Positions 23,693 through 35,006 of a DNA stretch of 64,000 bases are shown here, piece by piece. Within the stretch, counting starts at the first letter, position 1. Each line of letters opens with the position of its first letter. The translations under genes and the position numbers were made by a program. Source of the stretch: Perkinsus olseni (taxonomy: Eukaryota; Perkinsozoa; Perkinsida; Perkinsidae); assembly GCA_013115135.1 (NCBI GenBank), contig JABANP010000003.1, forward strand, positions 393,127 through 457,126. Reading direction: 5' to 3'. Below the pieces are notes generated by a model. The model searched no databases and was not told the origin of the DNA. It saw nothing but the letters and a program-made list of their open reading frames with translations.

Positions 23693-26116
23693 ATGAAACA
23701 AGCAGCGTGGTACACCTGTGGTGGCCGCTGTCCCCCTAAGTGCAACCCTTGGGTGTACTTCATCCTGGCAATAGTATGCCTTGTCTTCGCCATAGTGGCA
23801 ATCGTCTTTGCCATCCTGTCCAAGACCCTCTTCGAAGCCCAGCTTATTGATGGTGTCAACAAAGCACGCTTCATCGACAACACCTTCCAGACCACCGACT
23901 GCTCTAACATGTTCGTGGGCGATGCTACCTGCTCGGGGCTGGCCTATCAGGCCTGGCTTGTGAACTCGACTGACGCCAGAGATATTTGCCTTAGTTCGAG
24001 TACGCCCGGCGACGAAGCCGCTGGAATCGGCCTCTGGTTGGTGCGATACTTCTCAGGATGGATGTGTGAAGCCTGATGTTTGCCTGAGGGGCGTACCCCA
24101 TGATTTCTACGCCTTTAACGTCACCAACCCAGCAGAGGTCCTCAAGAACGGTGCCAAGCCTGTTGTGCAGGAGCTGCGTCCTGTCCATGCTGCTCAGACT
24201 CAGGAGCGTATAGAAGCTTCGGTTGATGTTGACAAGTGGAACAATGAGGGTATTGCCCACTGGAATGAGACCAACACCTTCGTCTTCGCCGATAAGGATG
24301 AGACCAACCTGCTACAGCAGAAGGTCATCGTCCCCCACGTTGGTCTATTGAGTACTGTGACACAGGCTGGTCAGCAGGTGAACACTATGGAGACTCTCCA
24401 GATGCTGGGGCTTTGCGGGACTTACCAACAGTTGGCCAACCTGGTCATCACTTTGGCCAAAACCGCTCCGGCGATAGAAGGCATTATCAATAACACTTTC
24501 GGTGATACGAGATCAGCGATGAAGGCTCAGTACTTCGATGCGGGATTGACCAGGTTTTTGGGGAACCAAGAGATCAATGTGGAAGCCATTGGACCACAAC
24601 TTGAAGATTGTCGTTCCCGATCTGGACCTTTCCGATGCTGCCACCATCCAGTATGGCCATCGACTACTTCGCCTACGCCTTTGGTTGTGTAGCCAAGCAA
24701 GACGCCAACCATAGCTGCAAGTTCAACACTGATAGTCAGGCTGATGTGGACCTTGAGAAGAAAATTAATGGTACTTTCTCGGAGACTTCTAAAGATCTCA
24801 TCTTCAACTTCATCATGGACACTAATTTCTCGGATACTACCGGTGCAGCTACGCAACTGATACTCTTGCAGAAAGGCTCCTTGTCGCCATCTGAGGCCGC
24901 TGCTTGGATCGCTCAACTCAACTATGCTGGCTCTTACGGTCTGGCCAACTATGACACTATGAGGAACACTCTTTTCCCTTATACTAATAAGAGTAGTTCC
25001 GCCTACGACCCTGACTACGAGTTCTATCCAAGGTTCATCAAGATGACGGTTGGGCAGATGCTGGGCTGGGATAATCAGGCTTTTAGGGACAGGTTCACGG
25101 GCCTGCCAATTACCCTTGGTTTTGCTAAGCCAGTGATCAATGGTGCCCCTACCGAGCAGTACCGTAGTAGTAAGATCCCGGACTGGAAGGGTTTGGACTA
25201 CTTCAAGATGTATAACGGTCAGACTCAGAACTGTGCCTTTGATCGTGACTGTATGGCCCAGGACTCATTTAAGGCGGATCGCACCTGTACTGCGAACGCA
25301 GCCTGCACTCCCAACTACGCTGCTGGTTGGGACGCTAAGTTTATTCCTGGTACCTTGAACGGCAAGGGGACGGACGAGTACCACAAGGTCAATGCTGAAG
25401 CCAGGTTGTTCGTCGGGCAGATATTCTCGGCGGCAACCCTGAAAAATGTCGAGATTGACTTCGACTGGCGGGGTGTTAAGGTGGACAGGTGGACATTGGC
25501 GGATATCGACTTCCGCACAGAGAACTGTGATGGTTCTGAAGGAAACGGCTCACCAGGCATCGATTGTGACTCCCCTCGTGGGACCTTCAATCTCGGTTAT
25601 TTTTCGTCACCGGATCCGACCACCACTCGCGTACCGGTGTTCGCCTCTCTGCCGCACTTCACTTTGGTGGCTGGGTCGTCCTCCCGTGAAAACTATCATC
25701 CCGGGGATCGCGTGTCTATTGTATCGTGTACTGGAGACGCCGAGTGCGAGGGTACCAGGGACTTTACAGTCGAGATCTATACTGAGCCCATATCTGGCGC
25801 TTTGCTCAATGGTCAACAGAGGCTGCAGCTGAACATCGCCTTCCCTCCTACTGCTAACGGTGAGACCGGTGGGATGACTGAAGAGCTGCTTATGCCTGCC
25901 TTCTGGTTGAACAAGCATCAGACGGCATTCGGGTTTCAACTGGATAGTGTAAAGAAGATTCAGTCAGGGTCAACCCTATTCAACGTTCTTATGGGGATCT
26001 TGATTGCTGTCGGTGTAGTATTAGTCATCTGTGCTGTCATACTCGCTTTCCTCGGTTGGAGAAGGCGTAAAGCGCTTCTCGCGGCGTCTGTAGAAGCAGC
26101 TGCTGTTGCCAAGTAG
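23693..26116 (+). CDS. CD36-family scavenger-receptor-like protein, copy 1 (frame-broken)
   Basis: Two-pass membrane protein of the CD36/LIMP-2/SR-B type. The N terminus has a Cys-rich cytosolic start (CGGRCPPKCNPW) and TM1 FILAIVCLVFAIVAIVFAIL, then the ectodomain with DFYAFNVTNPAEVLKNGAKP, the family signature. Later landmarks are LPPSSMAIDYFAYAFGC, NYAGSYGLANYDTM, INGAPTEQYRSSKIP and FPPTANGETGGM. C-terminal TM2 is LMGILIAVGVVLVICAVILA, with a basic tail (GWRRRK). The gene is intronless, unlike its neighbours. The frame is broken near 24030 (needs +1 to reach SGWCD) and around 24600-24640, so three overlapping ORFs carry the protein. It may be a pseudogene, or the consensus may have indels. 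Confidence 0.8.
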
Positions 26117-27392
26117 AATGTCGCAACCAGTCGATTACGTAGACAGAGACTACTTATTGTCTTCTGTCAACTACAATGTTACCCCTAGCGTAAGTCGTTA
26201 TGATAGATATTTTTACCGTACCTCTCGGGGCCCGCTTTCGCTTAGGATGGGTTTCAGAGAAGAGGCCGTCGGACAGCCGCTGCCTCTTGCTAAGTATGCA
26301 CCTTGTATATTTGGTCGGACTGGTTGTTGATGTATTGGAATATTGTCACTTGGTCCAGTATCGCTTGGGATACCCCATCGCGGCGTACTTGGCGTCATAT
26401 TTTTCCAACCGCAGTATCGAGGTTAAAATGAGTTGGCGTCTTGAACTCATCAACCCACCCCACTGGTCTTAATGGCCGATTTTTTTCTTCGAATAGTGTC
26501 ACATGTATTGAGTTCTTCAGTGGGGATTTTGGGTCACATAGAGAAGCGGGATCGTTCAACAGAGGAGGATAGTCACTGAACCTCCACGCGACACTACAGA
26601 ACCAACATGCCAAACCGGTACAACTAATAGTTATGCGACCGGCGTGATGCAGGATGATGGATTCGAACCGACAACCTCGCGGATAACAAAGCGAAGTTCT
26701 ACCTTTTTAACCTATCCAACTCTTCGCAATCTCGGCTATCCTAGGGGCTGGCCTTGGCTCGTTATCATGCTGGTGTTATACGAAACTAGCTTGCTGCTGA
26801 TGTTCTCGCGCCTATCAGTCGATATCGTGCACCACGCGGGTCGTAGAAATCGTTGTGGTGGCCTTCGCGCCCACAGACTGTGGTCCACAGTCTCCCCTAA
26901 GGCTCTCTGTTTTGCCTTGGTTTATGGCGTTCAACAGTAGGATAATACTCATGCCTTTCCTCATTCTTCGTCGGCCTCGATTCCATGTCATCAGCGGTCT
27001 ATGCTTGCTACGGTTCCTTCTAGATGCCTTCATGGGAGCACAGTGTAATATTGAACGGGAGGCAGTGGTCATTGTGTCAGCTAACAGGAGCTGTCCCCGA
27101 TGTTCGCGGGTTCAATCCCAGGGCCTTGCAAGCGGAAAATTTTGACTTTGATTCGAACCTGCCGAACATATCTCTCTGCAAGGCCTACGGTGGTAGACCA
27201 CGATTGCGTCGCCGTGGCATTCCGTCGTTTCCATCAGTAGCAGGTGTGATACGCCATGGTGGTAGCTAGGCTAGTGTTCCCTCGGCCCTAGCCGGGTCCT
27301 CCGCGAAGTGCACAAGAGTCGCAGAGAGATCTCGTCTGGGGAGTAACTGCTCGTTCGTTAGTTTTCCTAGTTTTGGTGGGATTATCCCCGAG
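26117..27392. other. Region between CD36 copies with two tRNA-like motifs
   Basis: No protein gene is supported here. Two stretches resemble tRNA 3' halves. On the minus strand, about 26725-26652 contains a perfect B box (GGTTCGAATCC) and a stem TTCGC/GCGAG. On the plus strand, about 27055-27135 contains GGGTTCAATCCC after a CAGCT/AGCTG hairpin. Neither folds into a complete cloverleaf by eye: the anticodon loops are 10 and 6 nt, and acceptor pairing is poor. Confidence 0.35.
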
Positions 27393-29877
27393 ATGAAGCC
27401 ACGTTGGTACAACTGCAATGGCCGTTGCCCGATAAAGTGCAACCCTTGGATCTACTGGATCCTCACCGCCATCTCCGCGGCCATCTGCATTGTTGCCATC
27501 ATCTTTGCCATTCTGGTTAAGACCACTTACGAGGATCAGTACACTAATGGAGTGGATGCTATGCGCTTCATCGACAATACCTATCAGACGACCGATTGCT
27601 CTAACATGTTCGTGGGTGATGCTACTTGCCCTGGACTGGCCTATCAGGCCTGGCTTATGAACTCGACTGAAGCCAGGGAAACGTGTCTGTCGTCGAGTTC
27701 ACCCTCGAATGCTGCAGTGGCAGCTTCATCTGGTTGGTGTGACGCTTCCAAGGATGGATGTGTGAAGCCTGACATGTGCCTGAAGGGTATGCCTTACGAT
27801 TTCTACGCCTTCAACGTCACCAACCCAGCAGAGGTCCTCAAGAACGGTGCCAAGCCTGTCGTCCAGGAGCTGCGTCCTGTCCATGCTGCTCAGACTTCCG
27901 AGCGTATCGAAGCTTCGGTTGATGTTGACAAGTGGAACAATGAGGGTATTGCTCACTGGAATGAGACCAACACCTTCGTCTTCGCCGATAAGGATGAGAC
28001 CAACCTGCTACAGCAGAAGGTCATCGTGCCCAACCTGGCCCTTTTGAGTACGATCACTGAAATGGGTCATACTGTGAGTACCATGGAGATGCTGCAGATG
28101 CTTGGGACCTGCGGGACCTATCAGGAGTTGGCTAAAACTGTAACGGGTATGATGAAGTTGGCCCCTGCAATGGTGTCCAACCTCATCAAAGCCAAGTTCG
28201 GTAGTATAGAGGCGGCCATCCAGGCACAGTACTTCGATGCTGGTCTCACTCGTATGCTCGATGATGGCGAGATAAACATGCAGGCCCTGGGCACCAAGCT
28301 GGCCCCCTTGGCTGGTGGTTTGGACGTCTCCAGCATGCTACCACCATCCAGTATGGCCATCGACTACTTCGCCTACGCCTTTGGTTGTGTAGCCAAGCAA
28401 GATGCCAACCATAGCTGCAAGTTCAACCCTGATAGTCAGGCTGATGTGGACCTTGAGAAGAAAATCAATGGTACTTTCTCGGAGACTTCCAAGAACAAAA
28501 TCTTCAATTTCATGATGAACACCAACTTCACGGATACTACCGGTGCTGTAGTTGCGATGAAGGTGTTGGAGATGACTCTGAAGCCCTCAGAGATCGAGGC
28601 TTGGCATGAACAATTGAACTACGCCGGCTCCTATGGTCTGTCCAACTACGACACTATGCGCCACACTCTCTTCCCTACACGGATCCCTCCAGCACAAGCT
28701 ACGATGCTGACTACGAATTCTATCCGAGGTTCATTAAGATGTCTGTAGCTCAGCTTCTTGGTTGGGACAATGAGGCTTTCACGGACAAGTTCAGCGGCCA
28801 GGCGGTGTCCATGGGCGTTGCTAAGCCCGTGATCAATGGTGCCCCTACCGAGCAGTACCGTAGTAGTAAGATCCCGGACTGGAAGGGTTTGGACTACTTC
28901 AAGATGTATAATGGTCAGACTCAGAACTGTGCCTTCGATCGTGACTGTATGGCCCAGGACTCCTTCAAGAAGGATGGTACATGTACTGCGAACGATGTCT
29001 GCACTCCTAACTACGTTGCTGGTTGGGACGCTAAGTTCTTCCCCGGTACCTTGAACGGCAAGGGGACGGATGAGTATCACAAAAAGAACGCCCTGGCCAG
29101 ACTGTTCGTGGGGCAGATCTTCTCGGCAGCGACTCTGAAGAACATTGAGGTGGATGCTGATTGGGATGGTGCCAAGGTGGACAAGTGGACTTTGTCCGAT
29201 ATCGACTTCCGCAACGAAAATTGCGATGGTTCGAATCCTCACGACTCCCAGGGTATTGACTGTGACTCGCCTTACCTGAGCTTCAACCTTGGATACTTCG
29301 CCTCCCTGACCCGGCTTCCATCATGGTACCCGTGTATGCCTCTCTACCTCATTTCGATATCGTCAATGGATCATCCTCGAGGTCCCAAAACTACTACCCC
29401 GGTGATCGTGTGAACATCCTCTCCTGCAGCGGCGATCCTGACTGTGAAGGCGACCGCGACTTCCGCATCAACGTCTGGACTGAGCCAATATCGGGCGCCT
29501 TCGTTAATGGACAGCAGAAGTTGCAGATGAATGTTAGATTCCCTCCGACGGCCAACGGCAAGACCGGTGAGATGACCCAAGACTGCCTCATACCGTCCTT
29601 TTGGCTGAACAAGCATCAGAAGGCGTTCCCCTTCCAGCTTGATACGATGAAGGTCGAGCAAGCAGCTCCTGGCATGTTCAATGGTCTTATGGGTGGCCTC
29701 ATCGCTATTGCGATCATATTCTTCATAGCAGCCCTCATTATCGGCTGGCTTGGATGGGAGAGACGGAAGCAGATCAAGTACGGCGAGAAGGAAGTGGCCA
29801 GCAAGTGCTCGATTGAGCAGGGAGATTCTCAGAGTTCAGAAGCCGAACCTGAGGAGCCTGCGAACACTGGTGCGTAA
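27393..29877 (+). CDS. CD36-family scavenger-receptor-like protein, copy 2 (two C-run frame breaks)
   Basis: Tandem paralogue of the gene ending at 26116, intronless, about 825 residues if read across two breaks. TM1 is WILTAISAAICIVAIIFAIL; the ectodomain has CDASKDGCVKPDMCLKG, DFYAFNVTNPAEVLKNGAKP, MLPPSSMAIDYFAYAFGC, INGAPTEQYRSSKIP and FPPTANGKTGEM; TM2 is GGLIAIAIIFFIAALIIGWL with a long charged tail (SSEAEPEEP). Frame breaks lie at about 28672 (CTCTTCCCTACACG) and about 29307 (GCCTCCCTGACC). In both, one extra C in the C-run would restore the copy 1 reading. Long stretches are nearly identical in DNA to copy 1, suggesting recent duplication or gene conversion. Confidence 0.82.
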
Positions 29878-30692
29878 CTGCTAGTGCGTATATTGCCTCT
29901 TCGACGGCGGGCCATCCGTCGGATCTTCGTGAGTGAACCAAAATTGTTCTTTTGCCAGCTGGTCGGCTTACAGTGGGTTTTCACTGGCGAGTCGAGCCGG
30001 TTGTGGTTCTTTTGACTTGTTATTCTGCGGTCTGGTGGTGACTTGTCCCTTGAGATGGGTCCCTCTGACCGCTACTTGTCTCCTGTACTCGACTAAAGAC
30101 GTACGAGTACTTTTTTCTGTAATAAATAACATACTTCAACGCTATCAACGTTCAAGTATCTTGTCCCAGACTCGGACTCGACTGATCATGGCAGTAGCAG
30201 CAGCATCGAAGGCACCCAGCCTTGCGAAGGGTTCGGTTCTATCTTGCATTACCACTACGCTGGTGTCGATCCGAATGTTCTTGTCACAAATACTTCCATT
30301 GAGTTCCTCGATTACCATGATGGTTTGCGTTCTGAGTCATGTTATAGGCGGCACTGGTGTTATGGGTTGCAGATGGCATCGGCAATGTGCGTCTCAGATT
30401 GGCAGTGGAAAGTTCGCAAGAGCCACTGGGCATTACTGTAAGCGATAGTCGAGTCCGTAAGTAGGTACTGTAATGCCGAGGTGAACTCAGCACCCGCGTG
30501 ACTATCCTGGGATGAGGGGGGTGTCCAAATCTCGCGGAGTCGCGCTGCACTTGAATTTTGGTTCTACATCGGACCGATGGGCTGAGGCTATCGAGATCCT
30601 CGATGAAAGGGGTGTTGTTGAGGGTCTCAGTGCTGAGATCTCTGAAAGGTCTGTCGACCTCCTCATAGGGATTCCATTTCGCTCCCTTGGCA
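29878..30692. other. Intergenic region
   Basis: About 815 bases between the second CD36-like gene and ZMYND10. Open stretches at 29933-30448 (+) and 30284-30712 (-) exist. One plus frame at 30244-30441 includes GVDPNVLVTNTSIEFLDYHD, which looks mildly protein-like, but I could not build a gene. The right part should hold the ZMYND10 promoter. Confidence 0.4.
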
Positions 30693-32868
30693 ATGATCAC
30701 TGAAGTTGGCAACTACACCTCTGACTCGGCCCTGATGATTGATGAGAGTCAATTCCCGCTCTCACAATGTGAAGCGGAGCATCTAGTTACGCACCTTAAG
30801 CTCGGTAAGGGGCTCACTGTACCTACCAGTTCGCAGCGGACCATCAGGTCCATCGTCATGGGCCTTGGAGGAGATAGGCACAACTGAGTGGTTGGAGAAC
30901 CATGCCGTCCTAGAGAGGTTGAATAAGGAAGCCCATTCCCAGGCTGTGGATGGCACTGACGAGTTCATTAAGGACTTGTTCGTGCGAGAGGATCGCATCA
31001 AGGACCTCATAGGTGGGGGATGCTGTGAAGTCTTACTCTCGTTGAGGAGATGTTCTCCTCACAATGGGAAGCGTCGGCTTCTATGAGACGAGCTGTGCCA
31101 GGGTTTTCGTCGTGTTCTCAGGAGAATTGATTCTGATATGGACCTGGAAAACTCGGGTGTATCCTCTGATATCATCCAATTTGGCCAAGCTGTCCTCTCT
31201 ACGGAACTACGTCCCGTTGTACCATGAAGCGACTGTCATCAACCTTCTTGAGGTCAATGGCCCCTGACCGCCTTTGTGCCCGCATCCACGCTCAGGTCTT
31301 CCTTTTCCACCAGGATGGAGTTGAGGCCGCTGGGGACACCACGGTTGACCTAGTAACAAACAAGCGGGAATAAGGTCTTCATTCCCTCGTCAGGTTGACT
31401 ACTGTTCTTCAAAGCTGGCAGGGCTCTTGGAGCTACATGCGAAGCGCGCTAAACAGTGAGCCGAATAGGAGGAGTCGGAATACATATCAGTGGCTGCTCG
31501 TGCAGGTCTCTTAGGCTGGCTGAGGAGACCCCGGAGAGTCGCCGTCAACGGCTCATCGCCCAGAGTGATGAGGAGGTTTTAGAGTCCCAATACGACGAGA
31601 TCGAGTTCCAAGTGGGCCCCGGGCAAGTCTGATGGTGTATCTCCGCTGCTACAGGTGTGTATGTGCGCCCTGTCCATCGTTCGCTTCCTCTGCGAGCATC
31701 GTGCCCACTGCCCACTAACGCTTACTACCAGGCTACTCGAAACCCACGACATACTCATGACGTTGGTCCCTCTACTAGAGGTAGTAACGTCTCTACCATC
31801 TAAAGTCTTCATCGTTGTGGTACAGGCAGCTCCGTGGATCAGAAAGACTCCGGGTGGTGCGGTGGAGAAGTTCGAGGACAATAGTTGGAAGCCGATGGAC
31901 GACGCATTCGGGTCCGTGAAAATGCCAAAGGCGCAGGTATGCTACCCCTGTGCGTCGGTCCATCGTAGGAGGCTGCTGCTACCGATTCAGGGCCAAGTGT
32001 GGTTATCTATCTACCAGCTCCTCATGGACCCAGTCTGCCGTCAGCAATACTCTTTAGACTCCCAGTGCCGCGTAGACAATCTGTTGAGGTGCCACCCTCT
32101 TGGGTGTGAGTGCACGCTCTCGTACCGTTCCCATTCCGGCAGGCTTCGTAAGTACCTGAACGAGACGGTCTTCGAGCAGCTGCCGGTGTTGTCTGTGCTG
32201 TTGAGAGCACTCGAGGAGCTCGCCATCTCGGGTGAGAACCAGCGATCCCGCAGGCTCTTCGGCGGAGTTGTCTTTGCTACCTGTCTCAGGTCATATGGTC
32301 GCGGGTGTGGGTGACCCCACCACCAACAGCCCTTTTGGGGGTCTATCGATGTCTTCTGGGGCTGCCAGTGCCTTCAGTGTTGAACTGGTGGCTGAGATCA
32401 TTGAAGGTCTCAAGTCGAAGTATAGAGGGAGGTAGGCCGTGAGGTCATGTTCTTTGGAGGGACCTGTCCCTGCTCAACGCTCAGGTGGAAGGAAGTGGCG
32501 GAGGGACACTTGGCGGCCCTGATTTCCGCTGATAAGGAAGAGGGCTCTGAAGGGTTGAAAAAGCTTTCGAAGATGGTATCCATTCCAGATGAGTGGCGCT
32601 TGGCGATGGAGGAAGGCGACGAGCTGCAGGTAACCTCATCGGCGCTCCGGTCCGAGGCACCGTCTTCTCCAGGCGCCCAAATGCCCCCAATGTGGTAAGG
32701 AGGCCGATCAGCGCTGCACGCGCTGCAAGCGAGAGTTCTACTGCTCTCAGAGACTGCCAGGTATGGCCCAGCTTTTTCGAGGCTCTGGCAGTTGTGGTCG
32801 TTCAGGTCACGCATTGGCGTGTACATCGTGAGCATTGCCAGCAAGCACCTCCTTGTGCCGGGTCCTAG
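30693..32868 (+). CDS. ZMYND10: ZMYND10-like dynein assembly factor
   Basis: Cytosolic co-chaperone-linked factor needed to pre-assemble axonemal dynein arms. Exon 1 (30693-30804) has FPLSQCEAEHLVTHLKL; exon 2 starts at 30848 with LEEIGTTEWLENHAVLERLN and DEFIKDLFV. Later exons give WKTRVYPLISS, VPLYHEATVINLLEV, VFLFHQDGVEAAGDTTVDLV, VEKFEDNSWKPM, GQVWLSIYQLLMDPVCRQQY and RKYLNETVFEQLPVL. All line up in order with animal ZMYND10 as I recall it. The C terminus is an MYND zinc finger, CPQCGKEADQRCTRCKREFYC, continued in the last exon by VTHWRVHREHC. The finger is one base out of frame at about 32741. Presence implies 9+2 motile flagella, such as zoospores. Confidence 0.82.
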
Positions 32869-33374
32869 CCTCCAGCGGTGCCTTCACATGCCGACCATGT
32901 GCTATGTTCTTTTCCGCCCGGAGCGTTCTGAGTTTGTCAGTGGACGTTAAGCCCATAATTGCTACTCGAATGACTGATGATCGAGCTGGCCCCACCCCTG
33001 ACAAATGTCATTTGCGTGGCTCCCACCATGTAGTCCTTTACTGCGACCCAACTTATCACTCACTTCGGTCAACGCGCGGGACACGCCAGTGACACCGGCG
33101 CGCAACTGTTCTCTCGGGACGTTTCAGATCGTTCCTCTCCGGAATAGATGATCTCCTACACCATCAACATGTCCGTCTCATCTCTCAACTTCCTTTGATG
33201 TGTTTTGAGCGCAAATCTTGTGCTTTGATGATCCCGGCGCGCTAGCAGTGCACTTTTGCGTGTGCGTGCCAGAATGCGTTATCGATCAGGGCGAGCGCAA
33301 GATTCCGAGGTTGTTCGATATGAACTATCGAATTCAAGCGCTTCTGAACAGGGATTATCGACCCTTCGAGTGAA
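32869..33374. other. Intergenic region upstream of isocitrate lyase
   Basis: About 500 bases, expected to hold the isocitrate lyase promoter. I see no TATA-like or other clear element and no supported gene. The CTTTGATG and TTTTGAGC AT-rich stretches near 33195-33230 precede the 5' untranslated region. Confidence 0.4.
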
Positions 33375-35006
33375 ATGTCTCGCATCCCCGCATCTGTCGA
33401 GTCTGCTGAGTTCGCCGCCGACGTGGCCGAGATCAAGCAATGGTGGCAGTCCGAGCGTTGGTCTGGCAAGCGTCGTCTTTACTCTGCTGAGGATGTTGCT
33501 CGCCTTCGTGGCCAGAGGGCTGGCCGTACGAAGTACGCAGCTGACGCCATGAGCAAGAAGCTTTGGGCTGCCTTCAAGGATGCTCAACGTACTGGTGGTT
33601 TCCTTCCCACCTTTGGTGCCTTGGACCCCGTTCAAGTGACCCAGATGGCCAAGTATCTGAAGACGATCTACGTGTCGGGATGGCAAAGCTCCTCGACGGC
33701 CTCTACCTCTAACGAGCCCGGTCCTGACTTCGCCGACTATCCGTCCAACACGGTCCCCAACAAGGTCGACCAACTCTTCCGTGCCCAAGTCTTTCACGAT
33801 CAGAAGCAACACCAGGAGAGGTTCGGTATGACCGAGGCTGAGCGTCAGGCCAACCCTGGCGTAGATCATTTTGCTCCCATCATTGCTGATGGTGATACTG
33901 GCCACGGTGGTCTGACTGCGGTGATGAGGCTCATGAAGATGATGGTGGAGCGTGGTGCAGCCGGTGTCCATCTCGAGGACCAGAAGCCTGGCACCAAGAA
34001 GTGTGGTCACATGGGCGGTAAGGTGCTTGTCTCTACGAGAGAGCACATCGACCGCTTGGTGGCCGCTAGGTTGATGACCGACGTCCTCGGTGTCGAGACT
34101 ATCATTGTGGCTCGTACCGATGCCGAGGCTGCGACCTTGTTAGATACCAATATCGACCCGAGAGATCACAGCTTTATCGTTGGTGCGTCTAACCCCAACG
34201 TCAAGGACTCTTTGCAGAGTATGGTAGACGCTGCTGTCCATCGTGGAGCTTCTCCTGAAGAGATCGCCAAGATGGAGACTGATTGGGTCATGAACGCCCA
34301 GCTGACGACATTCCCCGACCTCGTCTCAAGCAAGCTGAAGGCCATGGGCAAGTCTGTGGCTGAGTGGGAGGAGAAGAGTATGTTCATGGGTATCGATGAC
34401 ATGCGTGCCGAGGCCCACAGGCTGCTCGGTACCGTCCCCTTCTGGTCTTGGGAGCTCCCTCGCACTAGGGAAGGCTATTATCGCATCAAGTGCGGCACTC
34501 GTATGTGCATCAGCCGTGGCATCGCATTCGCCCCCTACTGTGATATGCTGTGGATGGAATCTAAGAAGCCTGTGTACACCCAATGTGTTGACTTCGCCAG
34601 CGCTGTTAAGAAAGTTCATGGCGATAAGATTCTCCTCGGCTACAATCTGTCTCCCAGTTTCAACTGGGACGCTGCTGGTATGACCGACTCCCAGATAGCC
34701 TCCTTCCAGAAGGACATTGGCAAGCTGGGTTACGTATGGCAGTTCATCACTCTGGCAGGCTTTCACCTTTCTGGTCTGCACAGCGACGTCTTCGCCAAGA
34801 ACTACGCCAAGGAGAACATGCTGGCCTACGTTAGAGACGTACAGAGGGCCGAGCGTGTTAATAAGGTAGAGCTGTTGACGCATCAGAGATGGAGTGGCGC
34901 TGACTTCATGGATGCTATGGTTGGTCTTGCTACTGGTGGTTCTACGTCGACTGCAAGCCAGGGTTCTGAGTCGACTGAGAGGCAGTTCGGGAAGTCTAAG
35001 ATGTAA
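33375..35006 (+). CDS. ICL: Isocitrate lyase
   Basis: Splits isocitrate into glyoxylate and succinate, the first step of the glyoxylate bypass that lets cells grow on acetate or fatty acids. A single intact 543-codon ORF without introns. Early residues [20 protein letters not shown] match the family start. The active-site signature [13 protein letters not shown] is at about residue 212, with [12 protein letters not shown] before it and [12 protein letters not shown] after it; NLSPSFNW is further on. The length matches fungal and plant enzymes (about 530-575), including the extra lid domain absent in bacteria. The C terminus SKM is a peroxisomal PTS1-like tripeptide. Strong codon bias and lack of introns suggest high expression. 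Malate synthase is not in the window. Confidence 0.96.
   Translation: MSRIPASVESAEFAADVAEIKQWWQSERWSGKRRLYSAEDVARLRGQRAGRTKYAADAMSKKLWAAFKDAQRTGGFLPTFGALDPVQVTQMAKYLKTIYVSGWQSSSTASTSNEPGPDFADYPSNTVPNKVDQLFRAQVFHDQKQHQERFGMTEAERQANPGVDHFAPIIADGDTGHGGLTAVMRLMKMMVERGAAGVHLEDQKPGTKKCGHMGGKVLVSTREHIDRLVAARLMTDVLGVETIIVARTDAEAATLLDTNIDPRDHSFIVGASNPNVKDSLQSMVDAAVHRGASPEEIAKMETDWVMNAQLTTFPDLVSSKLKAMGKSVAEWEEKSMFMGIDDMRAEAHRLLGTVPFWSWELPRTREGYYRIKCGTRMCISRGIAFAPYCDMLWMESKKPVYTQCVDFASAVKKVHGDKILLGYNLSPSFNWDAAGMTDSQIASFQKDIGKLGYVWQFITLAGFHLSGLHSDVFAKNYAKENMLAYVRDVQRAERVNKVELLTHQRWSGADFMDAMVGLATGGSTSTASQGSESTERQFGKSKM

Noticed and set aside
33279..34046. Minus-strand 255-codon ORF
   Set aside because: Shadow of the intact, strongly biased isocitrate lyase gene.
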